A DNA stretch of 64,000 nucleotides from a bacterium (GCA_030615605.1 JAUWYY010000008.1:62001-126000); one strand, 5' to 3'. Numbered from the stretch's first letter, positions 45,132 to 54,030 are shown. Numbers and translations: made by a program. Notes: a model not told the origin generated them from the letters alone.

Positions 45132-48100
45132 TTACTGCTGCCACAGAGTTATTACAGCAGGGCAGTGCCGGATTTGGATCGGAAACTCCTCGTTGCAGTC
45201 AACCGTATAGCCTTCGCCCAAGTCCACGCGCCGCGCCCCAGTGCCTCCGGTCAGTTTCAGCACAACGGGCTGCTGGCCACGATTCTCTTCGATGACCTGT
45301 TTGATTCGGTGCAGTGACTGCTCACCACAATCGGTCGCGTCCACTTCAATGAATACGGTCCGGGCCGGAGTCGAGACAGCCAGCGGTGCAGGTTCGGGCT
45401 GTTGGTCGCCCGCGGATTGTGCCGAGCTATCCTTCAGCCGACCTTGCTCAGTTCGCTTCCGTTGTTGCTCCGAGACGGCCGCACTCTCCGCCAGTGGCTT
45501 GATCCAATCGCACAGCAACTTCACCTCGTTGCTATCGTCATTGCGCGCGCCCTTTCGGTCAATCTTGCCCTTGACGACTACAACCCCGCCTTCGTTGATA
45601 TTGTCTCGATATTTCTCATAGGCATCCGGAAACACGACTGTCTCCAGGTGCTTACCCAAACCTTCAAGCGTCAAGAACATCATGGGAGCGCCACTGTTAG
45701 TAACATAGTGCTTGGTCTGCCCGATAATCCCGCTCACAATTACCGGCGTACCGTCGGCGAATTCTGCCAGCTCACGTATTTCAGCAGTGGTCCGCTGGGC
45801 CAACTGCTCTTGCTTCTCAATCAGCGGGTGGCTGGAGACATACAAACCAAGTAGCTCTTTCTCCAGGCGCAGGCGCTCCGACTGCGGCATCTCCGGTACG
45901 TCGGGCAGCCGCTCATCAAACGTCGGCACTTCCCCTGAACCCGCCTCCCCAAACAAAGAATTTTGGCCGGTGATTTGATCCTGTTGATATTTCTGTCCGG
46001 CTGCGTAGAGACTATCCAGGCCTGCCAGTAATGCGTTGCGTTCTGCGAATTCGTCCAGGGCCCCCGCCTCGGCAAGCAGTTGCACTGCTGTGCGAGGGAC
46101 TTTACTGCCAGGCAGGCGCCGGCACAGATCACCCAGCCCCTGATAGGGGCCATTTCCCTCACGCTCAGCAACAACTGCTTGAGCAGTTGGTGCGCCGAGG
46201 TTCTTGATAGCAGCCAGCCCGAAGATAACTTCTCCGTCACGGGCTGTGAACTGCGCCAGGCTACGGTTGACGGTAGGCCCACACACCTCCAGGCCCATTC
46301 GGCGACACTCATTCATATACCTGCCGACGTCCTCGCTGTTATCCATAACCGTGGACAGGTGTGCGGCCATAAACTCGCCGGCGTAGTTAGCCTTCAGGTA
46401 AGCCGTCCAATAGGCTACCAGCGCATAAGCCGCCGAGTGGGACTTGTTGAAACCGTACGAAGAGAAGCTCTCCATTCGAGAATAAACCTCGTGCGCGACA
46501 CTTTCAGCTACGCCGTTGTCTATGCAGCCCTGGAGGAACTTCGGCTTCATCTGCTGCATCTTCTCGAGCTGTTTTTTGGCCATCGCCCGCATAATAATCT
46601 CAGCCTGGGGCATCGAGAAACCGGCCAGCTTCACCGCAATCTGCATAACCTGCTCCTGGTAGGTGATCACCCCGTAGGTCTCTTCCAGAATCGGCTCCAG
46701 GGATGGATGCAGGTATTCAATGGCAGCTCCGTGCCGACCCTCGCAGAACTCATCCAGATGCTGCATAGGGCCGGGCCGGTATAGCGCCACTGCGGCAATG
46801 AGATGTTCGAAGCGATTGGGCTGCAGCTTACGCATCAGCCCGCGCATCCCCTCGCTCTCCAACTGAAATACCCCCGCCGTATCTCCACGGCAAAGCAACC
46901 CGAACGTCTCGGGGTCATCGCGGGGGATAGCCAGTAGGTCCAGTTCTACCTGTTGATTTCGCTGTATTGCCTCCATCGCCCGGGCACAGGCTGTCAGCGT
47001 CTTGAGCCCCAGGAAGTCGATCTTGACCAACCCGACTTCCTCAACCGGCCCCATCGGATACTGAGTGGAAACCGTGCCATCTTTTTCTCCACGCAGCGGC
47101 ACATAGTCGGTAAGCGGGCCGTCAGAGATGACTACCGCCGCAGCATGGACCGAAGCGTGGCGCGCCAGCCCTTCCAGGCGCTGGCCAATGTCCAGCATAC
47201 GCGCGATTTCGGTATCTTCCTGCCGGGCTTCAGACAACTCCGGAACCAGCTCACAGGCCTCTTTCAAACTTGTGCCCGGCGGTACTGCCTTAGCCAGCGC
47301 GTCAACCTTATCCAAAGGCACACCCATAACTCGCCCGACGTCGCGGATGGCCGCCCGCGCCCCCATGGTATTGAATGTCGCCACTTGGGCAACGTGGTCT
47401 CGGCCATACTTCTCCTTGACATACTCGATGATCTCTTCGCGGCGGTCGTCGGGGAAATCAAGATCAATATCGGGCGGGCTGGCCCGCTCAGGGTTAAGCA
47501 TGCGCTCGAAGATCAAGCCGTACTGCAGCGGGTCAACGTCGGTAATCCCCAACAGATAAGCGACAATACTGCCCGTTGCCGAACCTCGCCCGGGCCCCAC
47601 CAGGATACTCCGGCCTTTGGCCTCGCGAATGAAGTCGCTGACGATCAAGAAGTACCCTGAGTAGCTCATCTCATCAATGATATCCAGCTCGTAATCCAGC
47701 CGCTGGCGCACCTCGCCCCGCTCACCGCCGTAGCGCTTCTCGATATTCTGCTCGCACAGATGCCGCAGATAGCTAGTCACATCGTAGCCGTTATCAACCT
47801 CAACATAGGGCAGGCGCACCGCCCCCAGGTCCAGCTCAAGATTGCAGCGGTCAGCTATCTGCACCGTGTTGCTCAGCGCTTCGGGAACTTCCCCAAACAG
47901 CTCTGCCATCTCTTCGCCCGACTTCAGGTAAAACTCGTTAGTCTCAAAGCGCATCCGGTTGAGATCGGAGAGGGTGGCCTGCGTCTGAATGCAGAGCAAT
48001 ACATCGTGGGCCTCAGCGTCTTCCTGGCGCACGTAGTGAGCGTCATTGGTCGCCACTACGGAGATGCCCAGTTCCTCAGAAAGCCGCATCGTAGCGGCGA

Positions 48101-48662
48101 TGATCTTCTTCTGGCCGGGCAGGCCGTGATCCATAAGCTCCAGATAGAAATTATCTTCGCCGAACACCTCGCGCAGCACCTCAGCCTGCTGGCGGGCTGC
48201 GGCGTAGTTGTCATCGAGAATCTCGCGGGCAATCGCCCCCTGCTTGCAGGCACTCAGTGCAATCAGCCCTTCTGCATGGTCGCTGAGCAGCTCCAGGTCG
48301 GCACGAGGATGATAGTAGAAGCCCTCCAGGTGCGCCTGGCTGACGATCTGAAGAAGATTACGGTAGCCGGCCTCATTCTCAGCCAACAGCGTCAGATGTC
48401 GCGTGCGTTGATCCTGGCGAGGAGCCCGTTCGAAGCGACTATCAGAAGCCACATAGATTTCGCAGCCAATAATCGGCTTGACTCCGACGGCCTGGCATGC
48501 CTTGTAGAAATCAATGGCCCCATACATCACGCCGTGGTCGGTCATCGCCACCGCCGGCATACCCAGCTCAGCAGCGCGTTGCGCTAGCTGGTCCAGACGG
48601 CAGGCACCGTCCAGAAGACTGTACTCAGTATGAACGTGGAGGTGCACAAACTGCTCGGCCAT
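45132..48662 (-). CDS. dnaE: DNA polymerase III alpha subunit
   Basis: The replicative polymerase, 1,176 residues. The PHP domain begins 'FVHLHVHTEYSLLDGACRL' and includes 'AMTDHGVMYGAIDFYKAC'. The C-family catalytic region has 'GPGRGSATGSIVAYLLGITD' and 'PPDIDLDFPDDRREEIIEYV' with the metal-binding Asp residues, then 'VAQVATFNTMGARAAIRDVGR'. 'GFNKSHSAAYALVAYWTAYLK' precedes the helix-hairpin-helix, and an OB fold ('PVIVSGIIGQTKHYV') lies near residue 1000. The PHP metal ligands look intact, so it may proofread itself. It is monocistronic or starts a short minus-strand unit with hisD. Confidence 0.97.
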   Translation of the reverse strand: MAEQFVHLHVHTEYSLLDGACRLDQLAQRAAELGMPAVAMTDHGVMYGAIDFYKACQAVGVKPIIGCEIYVASDSRFERAPRQDQRTRHLTLLAENEAGYRNLLQIVSQAHLEGFYYHPRADLELLSDHAEGLIALSACKQGAIAREILDDNYAAARQQAEVLREVFGEDNFYLELMDHGLPGQKKIIAATMRLSEELGISVVATNDAHYVRQEDAEAHDVLLCIQTQATLSDLNRMRFETNEFYLKSGEEMAELFGEVPEALSNTVQIADRCNLELDLGAVRLPYVEVDNGYDVTSYLRHLCEQNIEKRYGGERGEVRQRLDYELDIIDEMSYSGYFLIVSDFIREAKGRSILVGPGRGSATGSIVAYLLGITDVDPLQYGLIFERMLNPERASPPDIDLDFPDDRREEIIEYVKEKYGRDHVAQVATFNTMGARAAIRDVGRVMGVPLDKVDALAKAVPPGTSLKEACELVPELSEARQEDTEIARMLDIGQRLEGLARHASVHAAAVVISDGPLTDYVPLRGEKDGTVSTQYPMGPVEEVGLVKIDFLGLKTLTACARAMEAIQRNQQVELDLLAIPRDDPETFGLLCRGDTAGVFQLESEGMRGLMRKLQPNRFEHLIAAVALYRPGPMQHLDEFCEGRHGAAIEYLHPSLEPILEETYGVITYQEQVMQIAVKLAGFSMPQAEIIMRAMAKKQLEKMQQMKPKFLQGCIDNGVAESVAHEVYSRMESFSSYGFNKSHSAAYALVAYWTAYLKANYAGEFMAAHLSTVMDNSEDVGRYMNECRRMGLEVCGPTVNRSLAQFTARDGEVIFGLAAIKNLGAPTAQAVVAEREGNGPYQGLGDLCRRLPGSKVPRTAVQLLAEAGALDEFAERNALLAGLDSLYAAGQKYQQDQITGQNSLFGEAGSGEVPTFDERLPDVPEMPQSERLRLEKELLGLYVSSHPLIEKQEQLAQRTTAEIRELAEFADGTPVIVSGIIGQTKHYVTNSGAPMMFLTLEGLGKHLETVVFPDAYEKYRDNINEGGVVVVKGKIDRKGARNDDSNEVKLLCDWIKPLAESAAVSEQQRKRTEQGRLKDSSAQSAGDQQPEPAPLAVSTPARTVFIEVDATDCGEQSLHRIKQVIEENRGQQPVVLKLTGGTGARRVDLGEGYTVDCNEEFPIQIRHCPAVITLWQQ

Positions 48663-48748
48663 CGGCTAATTTCCTTCTCTTGCTGCGTAGTTTACTGGCG
48701 GCCGATCCATATTGGTGCAGACGACCTCACAACTCCTGACCCACGCGA

Positions 48749-49252
48749 TCACTTGTCACTTTGCTCAAGGTGGCGGTGAGCTTCCTGGACTATCATCATC
48801 ATGAGTCCGGCATCGGGGCGTTGCTCCAGGCGTCTGTTGGCCCATTTCAACGCCTTTGCCCACTGCCCAGTTCTTCGGTAGAGGGAGGCCAAGCAACCAG
48901 CCGCACTGAGCCCTGATATTTTCTGCTCTGGGAAATCTGCTGTCATCTGCGGTGCCAGTTCCCACACTTGATTTGCAGCCTGTATCGCTTGTTCATATTG
49001 GTCATTCCATCGATACGCCAGGCCCAATAGCAGCAGGACCCGCGCTTTATGACGATCAGTTATCGCCCAGTCGAGGGCTTTTTCCAGATGCCCTATTGCC
49101 TTGGGGATATCTCTTTGCCCCATAGCCTCGAGTCCGTCGCTAAATGCCGGGTTCAGTGACTCGAGCATGGGCATAGCCAGGTAGACTACAACAGCGAGCC
49201 CAGCTAGCAACAAAGCCCACTTGGCACCGCGGCTCCGTAACGAGTTGCTCAT
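48749..49252 (-). CDS. Membrane-anchored TPR protein
   Basis: 167 residues with an N-terminal membrane anchor ('WALLLAGLAVVVYLAMPML') and about three tetratricopeptide-type helical pairs ('DIPKAIGHLEKALDWA', 'LLLGLAYRWNDQYEQAIQAANQVWELAP', 'GCLASLYRRTGQWAKALKWANRRLEQRP'). TPRs bind protein partners. The partner is unknown; the next genes downstream on the same strand are dnaE and hisD, the one upstream a helical lipoprotein. Confidence 0.7.
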   Translation of the reverse strand: MSNSLRSRGAKWALLLAGLAVVVYLAMPMLESLNPAFSDGLEAMGQRDIPKAIGHLEKALDWAITDRHKARVLLLLGLAYRWNDQYEQAIQAANQVWELAPQMTADFPEQKISGLSAAGCLASLYRRTGQWAKALKWANRRLEQRPDAGLMMMIVQEAHRHLEQSDK

Positions 49253-49344
49253 GCTTTGCTACACCTTCTGCCGATAACAGTCGTCCTCAGTCCAGCCAGC
49301 CCAAATTTGCTGAGCGGATGTCGCTTGCGGCAGTAACCGACGCG

Positions 49345-50259
49345 TTAGTGCTCAGCAGCCTCCGTCCTCGCCTCTGGCGTCTCAGCCTCGGCCTCTTCGC
49401 CCGGTTCGGCTGCCTCTTCTTCCGCCTCTTCTACTTCTGCCGGCTCCTGCTCACCAGCAATTACGGTGGTCTCCTCCCCGATCTTCTCCTGAAGCTGACT
49501 GAGCATGACCTCAAGCTGATCCAGCTCGGCAATAAGCACCGGCCAGGCTCCCCGCTGCAGCGCATCCTGGGCCCCGCGCACGCTCCTGCTGGCCGTATCG
49601 AGCAACTTCACAGTGGCGTCGTCCCGGAGCTCGGCCAGTATTTCCAGTATCTGCTCGCCGCCCGGCTGTAGCTGCTCGTCGTCGACTCTACTCTTGGCGC
49701 GCTCGACAGCGTCCACCACTTCCGGCACCAGAGGCGCCGGCGCCTGCATAGCAGTGTCAATGGCCGCCAGCAGCGAAGACGAAGCCGCACTGACCGCCTG
49801 CTGGGCGGGCAAATTGCTGATGGCGATCAGCGCCCGTTCCAGATGCTGAGCGATGACTGCCGCCGGAATCTCGGCGCGCAGCGCCCGCAGCGTCGCAACC
49901 AGCCGCCCCAGTGCAGCAGTCGTCTGCTCGGCTTGCTTGTTGGCGGCACCGCTGCGAGCAGCCGCTACCAGCGCCTTGGCCACGCGCAGATCCTCATCTA
50001 CCGCCTCTACCCCGGACGGTGCCTGGGCGAGGGCCTCGCGACGGCGGGCTTCCTCGGCCAGCTCTTCCAGGGTGCTGCCGGTCTGCTTGGTATATTCCAG
50101 GATCTCCTCCAGCAGTTGCTCCTGCTCAGTGGAGATTCTTGGCGCTTGCGGCTCAGGGAGCGGAGGCGGGACGGTGGGAGCAACCTGCTGCTCAGGCTGA
50201 CAACCAACGATCACTAAGATACACAACACTACCGCAACGACCGAGCCAATAACGCGCAT
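49345..50259 (-). CDS. Helical lipoprotein with an acidic tail
   Basis: A predicted lipoprotein of 304 residues: hydrophobic signal ending in VIVGC-QPEQQ. The mature protein is largely Ala/Glu/Leu-rich helix with heptad-like spacing ('LLEEILEYTKQTGSTLEELAEEARRREALAQA') and ends in a run of Glu, Ala and Pro. No enzyme motif is visible. It may be a spacer or scaffold in the periplasm. It is not a family I recognise. Confidence 0.6.
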   Translation of the reverse strand: MRVIGSVVAVVLCILVIVGCQPEQQVAPTVPPPLPEPQAPRISTEQEQLLEEILEYTKQTGSTLEELAEEARRREALAQAPSGVEAVDEDLRVAKALVAAARSGAANKQAEQTTAALGRLVATLRALRAEIPAAVIAQHLERALIAISNLPAQQAVSAASSSLLAAIDTAMQAPAPLVPEVVDAVERAKSRVDDEQLQPGGEQILEILAELRDDATVKLLDTASRSVRGAQDALQRGAWPVLIAELDQLEVMLSQLQEKIGEETTVIAGEQEPAEVEEAEEEAAEPGEEAEAETPEARTEAAEH

Positions 50260-50420
50260 TATTTACACCTTCCCAAAACGAGGTGTTGATGTCTGGAGGT
50301 ATGCTCCTAATAATACCAGTCCGCTAGCGGTATGGCAAGAGGCAATTTTTCGGCAGATTCTTCTCCCCTTGCTATGCGTAATTTCTGGCTATGTCGGGTT
50401 GCCCTAGTAGTGCCCTGCCT

Positions 50421-51416
50421 TTATTGCGTCACATTCCCGCTGCCTTCTGCGGTGTGCGGCGGGGACTGGGCACTGGCAAACGTAGCCAGCAGGTGGGCGG
50501 CGTATGGGTGGTCGGGGGCGATCTCTATGGCCTGCTGCAATTCGGCCTGGGCCTGGTCGGCTTCGCCTAACGCGTACAGGCTCACCCCGTGCCAGAAGTG
50601 CAGGTCGGCATTGGTTTTGTTGCGGCGCACGGCGCGGTCCAGGATACTCTCGGCGTCCGCCGGCTCATTCCAACAGATCAACGACTGCGCGTGAGCCACA
50701 ACTGCCGCCACCGAGCTGGGATCGGCCTCGTAGGCTTCGCGCAACTTGTCCTTGGATAGAGGCGCACAGCAGCTACCAACTTCCTCCTGCAAGTCGTGGT
50801 CAGGTAGTGCCGCGAAGAAGTCTTCCAGTATGCGCGTCAGGCAGACGTCGGCGGCGGTCCGCTCCATAGACGTAGCCCGCTTGGTCGCGCCCCCGTGCCC
50901 ACCCGAGGTATCGAAGCGTTGCCGCCAGAACAGGATTTCGCCGGTAGCGGCAGCCACAATCGTCAGCTTGATGCCCACTTTCGCTTTCTTGCGTTCGGAG
51001 AAGAAGCTCTTTTTCTCATACGTCTCCAGTTGCATCACATTGCCATATATGGCCCAATCGGCCCCCAGCTTGGTGGCAAGGCGCACCGCATCATCTCTTC
51101 TCATCGGCAACCCGGGCTCAAGCTTGGTGTCCTGGGAGACTACCGCCGTCACGAGGCCAGGAGGCACCACTCGGAAGCCTTCGCGGGTGAAGTAACGATG
51201 CAGATGATCCCGACAAACCTCGGTGTGACGGGGGAGGTTCTTGTAGTCCCAGAAGGGCACCAGGGCGACCGTTACCTCAGAGGGCGCAGGAAGCTGCAAC
51301 CGGGCCAGCTCGTCAACAGTGGTCCCCTGAACTGACTCGTCCCCCGCTGTCACCAGCAATGCGCTCACTAACACAGCAACAATGACCATCAATAGCCCTG
51401 CCCGCCAATTCTGCAT
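50421..51416 (-). CDS. Secreted protein with a GNA1162-like domain and a TPR
   Basis: About 331 residues from the ATG at 51416. A signal or anchor segment (residues 7-25) is followed by a domain with 'VTVALVPFWDYKNLPRHTEV', 'LVTAVVSQDTKL', 'LATKLGADWAIYGNVMQLETYE' and 'VGIKLTIVAAATGEILFWRQR', the layout of GNA1162/TolB-N-like lipoprotein domains (DUF799). The C-terminal third has a tetratricopeptide pair ('DLHFWHGVSLYALGEADQAQAELQQAIEIAPDH'). The signal lacks a clear lipobox Cys. A role in envelope assembly is plausible, not shown. Confidence 0.55.
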   Translation of the reverse strand: MQNWRAGLLMVIVAVLVSALLVTAGDESVQGTTVDELARLQLPAPSEVTVALVPFWDYKNLPRHTEVCRDHLHRYFTREGFRVVPPGLVTAVVSQDTKLEPGLPMRRDDAVRLATKLGADWAIYGNVMQLETYEKKSFFSERKKAKVGIKLTIVAAATGEILFWRQRFDTSGGHGGATKRATSMERTAADVCLTRILEDFFAALPDHDLQEEVGSCCAPLSKDKLREAYEADPSSVAAVVAHAQSLICWNEPADAESILDRAVRRNKTNADLHFWHGVSLYALGEADQAQAELQQAIEIAPDHPYAAHLLATFASAQSPPHTAEGSGNVTQ

Positions 51417-51700
51417 ACGCAATCACTCCCGATGTATCCGGACTCGACGACCACCAGCCACTTCATCATACACCACCTCCGTCAGCAGGGCAAGTTGATT
51501 GACAGCCTACTGCCTGTGTGTCATCCTTTACGTGAACAGAAGAGCCAGAGGAGGGAGCGGCGACCTGCTGAAACTCGTAACCTTTTCTGGTACCTGTCAC
51601 GTTTTGGTGGAAAAGGTCATTATATACTATGGCAGCCCACGAAATACCGCGCGCGGCACGAACAGACAATTCATATCTCATCCGGAGGGAGAGAGGCAAA

Positions 51701-52282
51701 GTGGCACTTGAACTGTCCGGCACGAAGACAGAAACGGAGTTAGGACTCGATTGGCGTAAGGGCCATCAAGAAGCCGGTGGGGATTTGTACGAACTCTTAA
51801 GTGGCCACACCCTGGGACCCTTCCAGAAGCGGGCGCGTAATCAAGACGATGCCGAAGACCTAAATCAGGACCTCTGGCTCACAGCATACCTAAGAATACA
51901 AACATGGGATCCTGATCTATGTACATTTCGAACGTGGTTGGGCGGGATAGCTCGCAACATTCTATTACGCTATACGAGCCAACAGCGGCAAGATTGGCAC
52001 AATCGGACCATCTCGCTTGAGGAGCTCAGCGAAGAGCCCAAGGATCTGGAAGAGAGCACAGCGCGCTTAGTCGAGAACAGACTATGCTGGGACCAGGTAT
52101 CGAAGCAGCTAGGCAGAGCAGAGACCCGGATTATCGAAATGCATGTTGTAGACGGACTCAGTTTTGGCGACATTGCCGACAAGCTTGGAATCACGGTCGA
52201 TGCGGCCCGGCAAAGATTTCACCGCGCTTGCACGCGCGCGCGAAGCATGGCTGAAGACGAAGGTATTCCCGATATCTGGTAA
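51701..52282 (+). CDS. ECF-type RNA polymerase sigma factor
   Basis: A sigma-70 family factor of 193 residues. GTG 51701 has GGAGGGAGAG upstream; the frame open from 51629 is leader. Region 2 reads 'RNQDDAEDLNQDLWLTAYLRIQTWDPD' followed by 'TFRTWLGGIARNILLRYT'; region 4 reads 'RIIEMHVVDGLSFGDIADKLGITVDAARQRFHRA', a helix-turn-helix. There is no region 1.1 or 3, so it belongs to the extracytoplasmic-function group. No zinc-finger anti-sigma gene is adjacent; a small gene follows after a terminator. A TATACT at 51623-51628 is a possible -10 without a good -35. Confidence 0.85.
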   Translation: MALELSGTKTETELGLDWRKGHQEAGGDLYELLSGHTLGPFQKRARNQDDAEDLNQDLWLTAYLRIQTWDPDLCTFRTWLGGIARNILLRYTSQQRQDWHNRTISLEELSEEPKDLEESTARLVENRLCWDQVSKQLGRAETRIIEMHVVDGLSFGDIADKLGITVDAARQRFHRACTRARSMAEDEGIPDIW

Positions 52283-52283
52283 A

Positions 52284-52346
52284 GAAGATCTGAGGCCCCC
52301 CCATGCAAGCACTTCCTGGGGCCGCCATGGCGGGGGCCTCTTCTTT
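52284..52346 (+). terminator. Terminator after the sigma factor gene
   Basis: GAGGCCCCC (52292-52300) pairs with GGGGGCCTC (52332-52340), extended by AGAAG/CTTCT outside, and is followed by TTCTTTTA. It separates the sigma factor from the small gene at 52414, which therefore probably has its own promoter or depends on read-through. Confidence 0.7.
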
Positions 52347-52413
52347 TATCCTGAGTTGTGGAGCACCGACTGACAATCTGGACCATCAAAGCAGCAGAGA
52401 AGGGACTACAGGA

Positions 52414-52713
52414 ATGGATCCACGCACCCACAGTGGCACTTGGGAAAAGGTGTCTGAGCGCGCGACGGCGATCCAACAAGAACCGTACCATGAGGAAGCT
52501 CTGGCCCTAATGACGGCCAGTGATACAGCGGAGAAAGCAATCTCCCTGCTGGCGTCTCATCGTATGGCTCGTGTGTTTGTACGGTTGGCGCGCCTCGACG
52601 ACAAACACCTTGACCTCCTGATCAAGCAGTTGGAGCGGTGGCTGGGGCAACAGCAGAGAGAACGCGAAGCAGCAGGGCCCATCGCCTCTCTAATACTAAC
52701 GGAGGGACAGTAA
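52414..52713 (+). CDS. Hypothetical small protein downstream of the sigma factor
   Basis: A 99-residue soluble protein starting at ATG 52414 behind AGAAGGGAC. It is mostly helical: 'WEKVSERATAIQQEPYHEEALALM', then 'AEKAISLLASHRMARVFVRLARLDDKHLDLLIKQL' and an Arg/Glu-rich helix. The frame is open from 52303, but that part overlaps the terminator. I do not recognise a family. Its place after a sigma factor suggests a regulatory partner, but there is no direct evidence. Confidence 0.5.
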   Translation: MDPRTHSGTWEKVSERATAIQQEPYHEEALALMTASDTAEKAISLLASHRMARVFVRLARLDDKHLDLLIKQLERWLGQQQREREAAGPIASLILTEGQ

Positions 52714-52778
52714 CAAACGGTCGATAGGAGTAAGTCCTTTCTGAAGTCGGATGGACATAAGAGAGGGAATTGTCAGCG

Positions 52779-52822
52779 GGACAGTGACCGGTCCTAAACT
52801 TAGGAGCGGTCACTGTCCTTTT
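52779..52822 (+). terminator. Strong Rho-independent terminator
   Basis: GGACAGTGACCG (52779-52790) pairs with CGGTCACTGTCC (52807-52818), a perfect 12-bp stem. An inner stem TCCTAA/TTAGGA extends it, and TTTT follows. It ends the transcript of the 52414 gene. Confidence 0.9.
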
Positions 52823-52884
52823 AGCATTATATATAAAGGCATGCTGCCCACAATAGCACAGCTTCATACAAGACTTGTCTGCTG

Positions 52885-52913
52885 TTGACACCCCTAGCCA
52901 GGTATGCTATACT
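52885..52913 (+). promoter_or_regulatory. Near-consensus sigma-70 promoter
   Basis: TTGACA (52885-52890) and TATACT (52908-52913) are separated by 17 bases, among the best promoters in this window. Transcription should start near 52920, ninety-odd bases before the repeat-protein gene. Confidence 0.85.
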
Positions 52914-52919
52914 CACCTC

Positions 52920-52979
52920 GACATAGAGACGGGTAGGAGGGAGGAGCGGGTACCTGCCAGACCGAAAGGGCAGGTTTTT
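52920..52979 (+). promoter_or_regulatory. Leader RNA ending in an intrinsic terminator (possible attenuator)
   Basis: Right after the promoter at 52885-52913, ACCTGCC (52952-52958) pairs with GGCAGGT (52969-52975) and is followed by a T run (52975-52979). The transcript would therefore usually stop after about 60 bases, before the gene at 53015. ACGGGTAGGAG occurs both in this leader (52929-52939) and as the ribosome site of the gene (52997-53007). It may be an attenuator, or simply a short RNA gene. I do not recognise a riboswitch class. Confidence 0.5.
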
Positions 52980-53014
52980 GGTTGTCACATTCGATAACGG
53001 GTAGGAGTAGTGTG

Positions 53015-53416
53015 GTGCCGGCGCGCAGATGGACACGAGATGCTATAATCCAGGAGATACACGATCTGCACGCCGCCGGTGAATCGCTGAAAACCCGCAA
53101 TATGCAGCGGCTGGGCTACGGCGGAATGCTGGCGGCAGCCTATCGCGACCCCAGTCTGGGCAGTTGGCGGGCAGCAGTAGAGGCAGCCGGGCTGAACTAT
53201 AAAGAGGCTACGCCGCACCAACGCAAGTGGACGCGCCCGCGCATTGTAGCCACAATCACCCAGCTTCGCCAGCAGGGCAAAGACCTCTCCTACACCGGTA
53301 TGAAGCAGCAGCATCCCTATCTGCTGGTGGCGGCGCGGCGCGCTGATACCTTCGGGAGCTGGCAGGCAGCGATAGAAGCAGCCGGATTGGATTATGCCGG
53401 GGTGGCACGCCGCTGA
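53015..53416 (+). CDS. Protein of two homing-endonuclease-associated (HNH-type) repeats
   Basis: About 133 residues made of two copies of a ~65-residue unit: 'RWTRDAIIQEIHDLHAAGESL ... LGSWRAAVEAAGLNY' and 'KWTRPRIVATITQLRQQGKDL ... FGSWQAAIEAAGLDY'. The pattern W.R..I...I..L...G..L followed by (F/L)GSW.AA.EAAGL.Y matches the homing-endonuclease-associated repeat (PF18780-like), a small DNA-binding helical module. No HNH nuclease motif is present, so it probably only binds DNA. GTG 53015 is used, seven bases after TAGGAG; a GTG at 53012 is also possible. Confidence 0.7.
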   Translation: MPARRWTRDAIIQEIHDLHAAGESLKTRNMQRLGYGGMLAAAYRDPSLGSWRAAVEAAGLNYKEATPHQRKWTRPRIVATITQLRQQGKDLSYTGMKQQHPYLLVAARRADTFGSWQAAIEAAGLDYAGVARR

Positions 53417-53508
53417 ATCAATCGGGCGGAGGTGCAGGAGTAGCCGGCGCCGAAGGCGAAATAGATGTAGCCTGAGGGAGAACAATTTGTCGAAGGCAGG
53501 TGTTAATC

Positions 53509-54030
53509 ATGGCGGTAGAAATGTTCGTGTACCGACTGCTTATTGATCTGCAGGGCCGCGCGCTGGTAGTCCTGGCTGACGATGAAGCTGAACAGCTTTT
53601 GCACATCTGGATTGGTATGTTCGAGGCCCATGCTATAGCCCGGGTGCTCAAAGACGAACCGTTTGAGCGCCCCCTGACCCACGATTTGCTCTCATCGATA
53701 ATCGCTCAAACCGGCTATACAGTCGAACGAGTAACCATAACCAGGCTGGAAGACAATACGTATTTTGCAGAAGTTTCTCTGGCAAACTCAACCACAGCAA
53801 CACAGATTGACGCGCGTCCCAGCGACGCGATTGCGCTGGCGCTGCGGGCCGGGGCCCCGATATATGTAAATGAAGAGGTCCTCGAAGAGGCCGCGGAGTC
53901 CGCGACCCAAATGCGCGAAGATGCTGAAGAGATCGAGAAATTCAAAGACCTGATGAGTGTTATTGATATCCCGGAGAACTTCCCGGGCCGCGATATTCCC
54001 TCTGAAGAAGATACGGAGGACGAACAGTGA
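53509..54030 (+). CDS. Bifunctional nuclease family protein (DUF151)
   Basis: A 173-residue protein of the BFN/DUF151 family, proposed to have DNase and RNase activity. Motifs are 'LIDLQGRALVVLADDEAEQLLHIWIGMFEAHAIA' (pattern shortened as L.IWIG..EA.AIA), 'RPLTHDLLSSII', 'NTYFAEVSL' and 'DARPSDAIALALR.GAPIYV', all characteristic. The tail is acidic. ATG 53509 is preferred over a TTG at 53500. The stop overlaps the next start by four bases (GTGA), so it is translationally coupled with the UPF0182 gene. Confidence 0.9.
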   Translation: MAVEMFVYRLLIDLQGRALVVLADDEAEQLLHIWIGMFEAHAIARVLKDEPFERPLTHDLLSSIIAQTGYTVERVTITRLEDNTYFAEVSLANSTTATQIDARPSDAIALALRAGAPIYVNEEVLEEAAESATQMREDAEEIEKFKDLMSVIDIPENFPGRDIPSEEDTEDEQ

